A stretch of DNA of 64,000 nt from CAVVAY01 sp963746465 (lineage in GTDB: Bacteria; Actinomycetota; Actinomycetes; JACCUZ01). The stretch spans positions 372,001-436,000 of the forward strand of contig CAVVAY010000005.1 of NCBI GenBank assembly GCA_963746465.1, written 5' to 3'. The notes below the pieces were generated by a model, which did no database searches, was not told the origin of the DNA, and saw only the letters and a list, made by a program, of their open reading frames with translations. Positions 59,423 to 64,000 of this stretch are shown in pieces (the stretch's first letter is position 1; each line of letters begins with the position of its first letter). The position numbers and the translations under genes were made by a program.

Positions 59423-60640
59423 ATGCCGTCCGCGCTACCTGAGGGGGAGGCCGTCCCGCGGGACGGGTCCCTCCCCGCGTCGGCGAAGGCCGGTCTCGGC
59501 AGCCGGCCGTTCGGCGTCTACCTGCACGTGCCGTTCTGCGCGACGCGCTGCGGCTACTGCGACTTCAACACCTACACGGCCACCGAGCTCGGCGGCGGCG
59601 CCTCGCAGGCGTCGTACGCCGGCACCGCCATCGCCGAGGTGCGGCTGGCCCGCCGGGTGCTGGGGGAGGTCGACGTGCCCGCGGCCACCGTGTTCGTCGG
59701 CGGCGGCACCCCGACGCTGCTCCCGTCGCGGGACCTCACCCGGCTGCTCGGCGCGGTCGGCGACGAGCTCGGCATCCGGCCCGGTGCCGAGATCACCACC
59801 GAGGCGAACCCGGACAGCGTGGACGCCGCATCGCTGGCGGCGCTGCGCGAGGCCGGCTTCACCCGGGTCTCGTTCGGCATGCAGTCGGCGGTCCCGCACG
59901 TGCTGGCCACCCTGGACCGCACCCATGACCCCGACCGGGTCCCGCAGGTCGTCGAGTGGGCGCGCGCAGCCGGCTTCGAGGGCATCAGCCTCGACCTCAT
60001 CTACGGCACCCCCGGCGAGAGCCAGGACGACTGGCGGGCCAGCCTCGAGGCGGCGCTCGGCACCCGGCCCGACCACCTGAGCGCCTACGCCCTGGTGGTG
60101 GAGGAGGGCACCCGGATGGCGACCCAGGTCCGCCGCGGCGAGATCGCAGCCCCGGACGACGACGAGCTCGCCGACCGCTACCTGCTGGCGGACGAGGTGC
60201 TCGCCGGTGCCGGGTTCGAGTGGTACGAGGTGAGCAACTGGGCCCGTGGCGAGACCCAGCGAGCCCGGCACAACGAGGGCTACTGGCGCGGCTACGACTG
60301 GTGGGGCGTCGGGCCCGGCGCGCACAGCCACGTGGGGGGCACCCGGTGGTGGAACGTGCGTCACCCCACGGCGTACGCCGGTCGGCTCGCCGCCGGTGAC
60401 AGCCCCGCGCACGCGCGCGAGGTGCTGACCGCCGAGCAGCAACGGGTGGAGCGGGTGCTGCTCGGGATCCGGCTGCGCGAGGGACACCCGCTCGCGGACC
60501 TGCACCCGGCCGGCCGGCGGGCGGCGGACCGGGCGGCGGCCGACGGCCTGCTGGACCCGGCCGCGAACGCCGACGGCCGCGCAGCGCTGACGCTGCGCGG
60601 CCGTCTGCTGGCCGATGCCGTGGTGCGGGACCTGGTCTGA
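59423..60640 (+). CDS. hemW: Radical SAM heme chaperone HemW
   Basis: This 405-residue protein has the 4Fe-4S motif CATRCGYC (C39, C43, C46) within YLHVPFCATRCGYCDFN, the extended HemW type. Further markers are the GGGTPTLL loop and the C-terminal HemN-like domain. It was long annotated as coproporphyrinogen oxidase; characterised members instead insert heme into enzymes. GGGGGAGG precedes the ATG. The lepA-hemW-hrcA-dnaJ order is widely conserved in actinobacteria. Confidence 0.94.
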   Translation: MPSALPEGEAVPRDGSLPASAKAGLGSRPFGVYLHVPFCATRCGYCDFNTYTATELGGGASQASYAGTAIAEVRLARRVLGEVDVPAATVFVGGGTPTLLPSRDLTRLLGAVGDELGIRPGAEITTEANPDSVDAASLAALREAGFTRVSFGMQSAVPHVLATLDRTHDPDRVPQVVEWARAAGFEGISLDLIYGTPGESQDDWRASLEAALGTRPDHLSAYALVVEEGTRMATQVRRGEIAAPDDDELADRYLLADEVLAGAGFEWYEVSNWARGETQRARHNEGYWRGYDWWGVGPGAHSHVGGTRWWNVRHPTAYAGRLAAGDSPAHAREVLTAEQQRVERVLLGIRLREGHPLADLHPAGRRAADRAAADGLLDPAANADGRAALTLRGRLLADAVVRDLV

Positions 60641-60641
60641 G

Positions 60642-61190
60642 CTACTCCCGCAGCGGGCGACCCGTCGCGTCGGTCGTCCAGCCGTTCGCGCCGACGAGGT
60701 ACAGGATTCCCTCGACGAACCCCCACAGGCTGCCGATGCCGCAGGTGAGGATCGTCACCACGATCTGGATGATGCCGATCCTGGTGAAGCCCAGGTAGAA
60801 CCGGTGCACCCCGAACCCGCCCAGGAAGATGCCGAGCAGCCCTGCCGCGATCTTGGACTTGGCCTGCGGGTCGGTGTACGGCACGGGGTACCCCGGCTGG
60901 CCGTACGCCGGCTGGCCGTACTGCTGCTGGTAGCCCGGCGGGTAGCCGGGCTGCTGCTGGTAGCCCGGCGGTGGCGCGCCGTACCCCGGCTGCTGCTGGT
61001 AGCCAGGCGGTGGCGCGCCGTACCCCGGCTGCTGCTGGTAGCCAGGCGGTGGCGCGCCGTACTCCGGCTGCTGCCCGAAGTCCGGCGGCGGGGTGCCGTA
61101 CGGGTCGGTCGCGTCCGGGGCCGGCCCCGAGGTGCCCGGTGCGGACCAGTCCGGCTCCGCGGGCTCCGGCGGCTCCGGGGGCTGGGTCAT
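60642..61190 (-). CDS. TM2 domain protein with Gly-Tyr-Pro-Gln repeats
   Basis: This 182-residue protein has an N-terminal Pro/Gln/Tyr/Gly-rich region of about 110 residues with three near-identical copies of GYGAPPPGYQQQP. It is followed by the TM2 domain (KSKIAAGLLGIFLGGFGVHRFYLGF, then IIQIVVTILTCGIGSLWGFVEGI), two helices joined by the conserved DRF-like HRFYLG turn. Function unknown. It is 13 bp downstream of the RDD gene and shares its low-complexity style. Confidence 0.85.
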   Translation of the reverse strand: MTQPPEPPEPAEPDWSAPGTSGPAPDATDPYGTPPPDFGQQPEYGAPPPGYQQQPGYGAPPPGYQQQPGYGAPPPGYQQQPGYPPGYQQQYGQPAYGQPGYPVPYTDPQAKSKIAAGLLGIFLGGFGVHRFYLGFTRIGIIQIVVTILTCGIGSLWGFVEGILYLVGANGWTTDATGRPLRE

Positions 61191-61203
61191 CGGCAGCTCC
61201 CGG

Positions 61204-61806
61204 TCACGCCGTCACGACGACGGTCTTGAGCAGCTTGTCGGCGAAGGTCTGCCGCTTGCTGTCCCACAGCGGCCAGAGGAAGCCGAGGTAGCACGGGATG
61301 CCGTCCAGGATGTGCACGAAGTGCCGGCCGATGCCCAGGCCGCCGCCCGGTGGCTGGCCGGTGGCCTCCGAGATCAGCCGGGTGCCGGCGATCTTCTTGC
61401 CGTAGGACTGTCCGGTCTGGCCGCCGAGGTAGGCGTTGTACAGCGCCCAGGCGAAGGCCGCGAGGTACAGGATCAGCCCGAGTGCCGAGCTGCCCCGGTA
61501 GATCAGACCCGCCAGCAGTCCGGGGATGAACCAGTCGATCAGCGCGGACAGGGCGCGCTTGGGCCAGTCCGCGTAGGCACCGCCGCCCGGCGCCGCGGCC
61601 GCACCGGCCGGGTACCCGCCCGGCTGCCCGCCGTAGCCGGGAGGCGGCGGCGTCCCGTAGCCGGCAGGAGGCGGTGTCCCGTAGCCGGGCTCCGACGGCG
61701 GGGTGTACCCACCGCCGGGCGGAGGCGGCGGCGGGGTGGAGCCACCGGGTGCGCTGGGTGGAGCCGGCGGGCGGTCGTCGGGCGGCTCTGGCGGGGTGGT
61801 GGTCAT
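61204..61806 (-). CDS. RDD family membrane protein
   Basis: This 200-residue protein has an N-terminal Pro/Gly/Tyr-rich tail (about 75 residues) and a C-terminal RDD domain. The latter has YADWPKRALSALIDWFIPGLL and GKKIAGTRLISEATG, about three helices, and ends FADKLLKTVVVTA. RDD proteins are thought to transport or protect envelope substrates; function unknown. The ATG is at 61806. It forms a pair with the TM2 gene. Confidence 0.85.
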   Translation of the reverse strand: MTTTPPEPPDDRPPAPPSAPGGSTPPPPPPGGGYTPPSEPGYGTPPPAGYGTPPPPGYGGQPGGYPAGAAAAPGGGAYADWPKRALSALIDWFIPGLLAGLIYRGSSALGLILYLAAFAWALYNAYLGGQTGQSYGKKIAGTRLISEATGQPPGGGLGIGRHFVHILDGIPCYLGFLWPLWDSKRQTFADKLLKTVVVTA

Positions 61807-61835
61807 GGGATCTCCTATCGGAATTGGCGCCCAGG

Positions 61836-62663
61836 CTAGGGGTGGACGCCGGGACCGGTGACGAAATCGATGAGTTCCTCGACCCGACCCAGCAGGCTGG
61901 GCTCGAGGTCGGCGTAGGTCGTGACCGCGCCGAGGATCCGACGCCAGGCCGCGGCGGTGTCGACCGGCCAGCCGAGACCGGCACAGACCCCCTCCTTCCA
62001 GGGGGTTCCGTGCGGGACCTCCGGCCAGGCCGAGATGCCGAGGACGGCCGGCCGGACGGCCTGCCAGACGTCGACGTAGGGATGGCCGAGGACCCGCACG
62101 TGCGGTGACAGCACCTGCGCGGCCAGGCGGGACTCCTTGCTGCCGGGCACCAGGTGGTCGACCAGTACACCGAGGCGGCGGTCCGGTCCCGGAGCGAACG
62201 CGCGCACGACGGCAGGAAGGTCGTCGATGCCGCCGAGGTGCTCCACCACGACACCCTCGACCCGCAGGTCGTCGCCCCACACCTTCTCGACGAGCTCGGC
62301 ATCGTGCCGGCCCTCGACGTAGATGCGGCTGCCCTGCGCGACCCGGGCTCTGGCACCGTGCACCGCGACGGACCCCGAGGCGGTACGGCGGGGGGCCGGG
62401 CTCGCGGCCACTGCCGGGCGCACCAGTGCGACCGGCGCTCCGTCGATCAGGAACCCCGGGCCGAGGGGGAACACCCGGTGCCGGCCGCGGCGGTCCTCGA
62501 GGGTCACGGTCAGCCCGCCGGCCGTCTTCTCGCACCGGACGACCGCGCCGCAGAAGCCGGTCTCGGCGTCCTCGACGACCAGGCCACTGGACGCCTCGCG
62601 TTCGGCCAGCGCGGGTCGGACCGACGGGCCGGCCGCCAGCACGTCGCCCCGGTACCTGTCCAC
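61836..62663 (-). CDS. DUF3097 family protein with Toprim-like motif
   Basis: This 275-residue protein has a GTG start. It has the DUF3097 pattern, including IYVEGRHDAELVEKVWGDDLR, which resembles a Toprim glutamate motif, and VLVDHLVPGSKESRLA as a D-x-x-like second site, then VWQAVRPAVLGI. Toprim folds cleave or transfer nucleic acids, so a nuclease/primase-like role is possible. Function unknown. It is divergent from hrcA and 29 bp upstream of the RDD gene. Confidence 0.85.
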   Translation of the reverse strand: MDRYRGDVLAAGPSVRPALAEREASSGLVVEDAETGFCGAVVRCEKTAGGLTVTLEDRRGRHRVFPLGPGFLIDGAPVALVRPAVAASPAPRRTASGSVAVHGARARVAQGSRIYVEGRHDAELVEKVWGDDLRVEGVVVEHLGGIDDLPAVVRAFAPGPDRRLGVLVDHLVPGSKESRLAAQVLSPHVRVLGHPYVDVWQAVRPAVLGISAWPEVPHGTPWKEGVCAGLGWPVDTAAAWRRILGAVTTYADLEPSLLGRVEELIDFVTGPGVHP

Positions 62664-62727
62664 CCGGCCAGCCTCTCGGCCCCGGCGCCGCCGCGCTCGT
62701 AGGCGCGCCGGGCCGTCCGACGTACAC

Positions 62728-62754
62728 TTGGCACTCGGCTCACCGGAGTGCCAG
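62728..62754 (+). promoter_or_regulatory. CIRCE operator of hrcA-dnaJ
   Basis: TTGGCACTC and GAGTGCCAG are separated by exactly 9 bp, the CIRCE layout bound by HrcA. A TACACT -10 (62723-62728) overlaps it, so HrcA binding would block the promoter of its own operon. Confidence 0.85.
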
Positions 62755-62800
62755 CCCGTCCGGGGGTGAGGCTGCCGGCGACCCGTCGAGGGAGGTGCGC

Positions 62801-63820
62801 GTGCTCGAGGACCGCAAGCTCGACGTGCTGCGCGCCATCGTCGAGGACTACGTCTCCACGCACGAACCGGTGGGCTCCAAGGCCCTCGTCGAGCGGCACA
62901 ACCTGGGCGTCTCGCCGGCCACGATCCGCAACGACATGGCCGCGCTCGAGGACGAGGGGTACATCGCCCAGCCGCACACCAGCGCCGGCCGCATCCCCAC
63001 CGACAAGGGCTACCGGCTCTTCGTCGACCGGCTCTCGTCGGTCAAGCCGCTCTCGACGGCCGAGCGCCGGGCCATCCAGTCCTTCCTGGACGGCGCCCTG
63101 GACCTGGACGACATCGTGGCCCGGACCGTGCGGCTGCTGGCCACCCTCACCCGCCAGGTCGCGGTCGTGCAGTACCCCTCGCTGTCCCGCTCGAGCGTGC
63201 GCCACGTCGAGCTGGTGCCGCTGAGCACCAGCCGGCTGCTCGTCGTCCTCATCACGAGCACCGGCCGGGTCGAGCAGCGGGTCGTCGAGGCCGGCATCGA
63301 GGTGCCGGACACCCTGCTCGCCGAGCTTCGCGCCCAGCTCAACGCTGCGACCGTCGGCGTCCGGCTGCCCGACGCCGCCGGTCGGCTCGCCGACCTGCCG
63401 GAACGGTTCACCGAGGACCAGCGGGCCACGGTCTCTGGCGTCCTGTCCGCGCTGCTCGAGAGCCTGGTCGAGGAGCACGAGGACCGCGTGGTGCTCGGCG
63501 GCACCGCCAACCTGGCCCGGTTCGGCCCGGACTTCCCGCAGACGATCCACCCGGTGCTCGAGGCGCTCGAGGAGCAGATGGTCCTGCTGCGGCTGCTCGG
63601 CGAGGCCACCGACCCGTCGGTGCTGCAGGTGCGCATCGGCCACGAGAACCCGCACGAGGGGCTCACCAGCACGTCGGTCGTGAGCGTCGGCTACGGCGCC
63701 GAGGGCGAGATGCTCGCCAAGCTCGGCGTCCTCGGGCCGACCCGGATGGACTACCCCGGAACGATGGGAGCGGTACGCGCAGTGGCTCGGTACGTCGGAC
63801 GAATCGTGGGTGAGGCATAG
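62801..63820 (+). CDS. hrcA: Heat-inducible transcription repressor HrcA
   Basis: This 339-residue repressor binds CIRCE and is re-folded by GroEL. The N-terminal winged helix has SPATIRNDMAALEDEGYIAQPHTSAGRIPTDKGYRLF. The C-terminal HrcA domain ends MGAVRAVARYVGRIVGEA. The GTG at 62801 is 6 bp after GGGAGG; the GTG at 62795 directly follows the site and is too close. A CIRCE element lies 46 bp upstream. The next gene starts at the base after the stop. Confidence 0.95.
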   Translation: MLEDRKLDVLRAIVEDYVSTHEPVGSKALVERHNLGVSPATIRNDMAALEDEGYIAQPHTSAGRIPTDKGYRLFVDRLSSVKPLSTAERRAIQSFLDGALDLDDIVARTVRLLATLTRQVAVVQYPSLSRSSVRHVELVPLSTSRLLVVLITSTGRVEQRVVEAGIEVPDTLLAELRAQLNAATVGVRLPDAAGRLADLPERFTEDQRATVSGVLSALLESLVEEHEDRVVLGGTANLARFGPDFPQTIHPVLEALEEQMVLLRLLGEATDPSVLQVRIGHENPHEGLTSTSVVSVGYGAEGEMLAKLGVLGPTRMDYPGTMGAVRAVARYVGRIVGEA

Positions 63821-64000
63821 GTGGCCGGCCAGCAGACCGACTTCTATGCGGTGCTCGGTGTCGCCCGCGACGCCTCTCCGGAGGAGATCAAGAAGGCGTA
63901 CCGCCGCCTCGCCCGCCAGCTGCACCCGGACGTGAACCCGGACGAGGAGGAGCGCTTCAAGGAGGTCACCAAGGCCTACGAGGTGCTCTCGGACCCGCAG
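63821..64000 (+). CDS. dnaJ: Chaperone DnaJ, 3' partial
   Basis: 60 codons are visible from a GTG immediately after the hrcA stop, running off the window. It is a J domain: DFYAVLGVARDASPEEIKKAYRRLARQLHPDVNP with HPD and the ERFKEVTKAYEVLSDP helix. The hrcA-dnaJ pair under CIRCE is the type seen in actinobacteria, the DnaJ2 copy, rather than the dnaK-grpE-dnaJ operon. Confidence 0.95.
   Translation, partial: MAGQQTDFYAVLGVARDASPEEIKKAYRRLARQLHPDVNPDEEERFKEVTKAYEVLSDPQ

Noticed and set aside
59423..60640. Oxygen-independent coproporphyrinogen oxidase (HemN)
   Set aside because: The CATRCGYC arrangement, length and lepA-hrcA context fit HemW, a heme chaperone.
62105..62800. Long N-terminal extension of hrcA (frame open from 62105)
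   Set aside because: It is read through the DUF3097 region and the CIRCE element; the conserved start is at 62801.

Overview
The window is one contiguous stretch of a very GC-rich chromosome (about 70% G+C or more). It has frequent GTG and TTG starts, many -10 boxes of the form TANNNT, and the conserved gene order rodA / B12-radical SAM pair / rne-rplU-rpmA-obgE-proB-nadD-rsfS / leuS / degV / comEA-comEC-holA / rpsT / lepA-hemW-hrcA-dnaJ. That order is typical of Actinobacteria. The secreted M6 and S8 proteases, the DUF3097 protein and the FHA/FtsK type VII-like locus fit Propionibacteriales (Nocardioidaceae-like) or a close neighbour. The family placement is inference; the phylum is safe.

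Layout. (1) 1-14.5 kb is a housekeeping block, almost all on +: the end of rodA, two radical-SAM-associated proteins, RNase E/G, L21, L27, Obg GTPase, glutamate 5-kinase, NadD, an LCP/LytR_C protein, RsfS and a histidine phosphatase, then tRNA-Ala(GGC). proA, often found beside proB, is absent. (2) 14.7-17.6 kb is a small accessory island: an orphan prepilin/PilX-like protein on - divergent from a membrane GGDEF diguanylate cyclase, with a hairpin-rich region between. (3) 17.6-26.2 kb is housekeeping again. leuS is preceded by what looks like a leucine attenuator with a 10-residue leader peptide holding three consecutive Leu codons; then DegV, ComEA, ComEC, HolA and S20. (4) 26.5-35.7 kb holds three secreted proteases (one S8 subtilase, two M6 metalloproteases). 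All start with TTG and all share a promoter cassette: TACGGT, then exactly 21 bp start-to-start to a CRP-like palindrome GTGA-N6-TCAC. (5) 35.7-54.8 kb is a type VII secretion-like region. One long minus-strand run holds a WXG100 protein, a Ubl-FHA-FtsK ATPase (EccC-like), a pseudokinase-kinase receptor, MoxR, DUF58, a transglutaminase-fold protein lacking its catalytic triad, and two APH-family kinases. On the far side are an FHA regulator, a secreted beta-propeller/PASTA protein and a three-gene WXG-like operon. Three promoters in this region share a GGGGA-N4-TTCCCA-type operator placed 38-39 bp before a TAGCNT -10 box. (6) 54.8-64 kb returns to housekeeping: lepA, a MOSC protein, an acyl-CoA ligase, hemW, TM2, RDD and DUF3097 proteins, then hrcA with a CIRCE operator and the start of dnaJ.

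The two most interesting signals are the shared promoter architectures. One ties three secreted proteases into a probable regulon. The other ties the WXG100/EccC, beta-propeller/PASTA and WXG-like operons into a probable type VII-like system, with an FHA protein encoded between two of the operators. No IS element, prophage, integrase or CRISPR array was seen.
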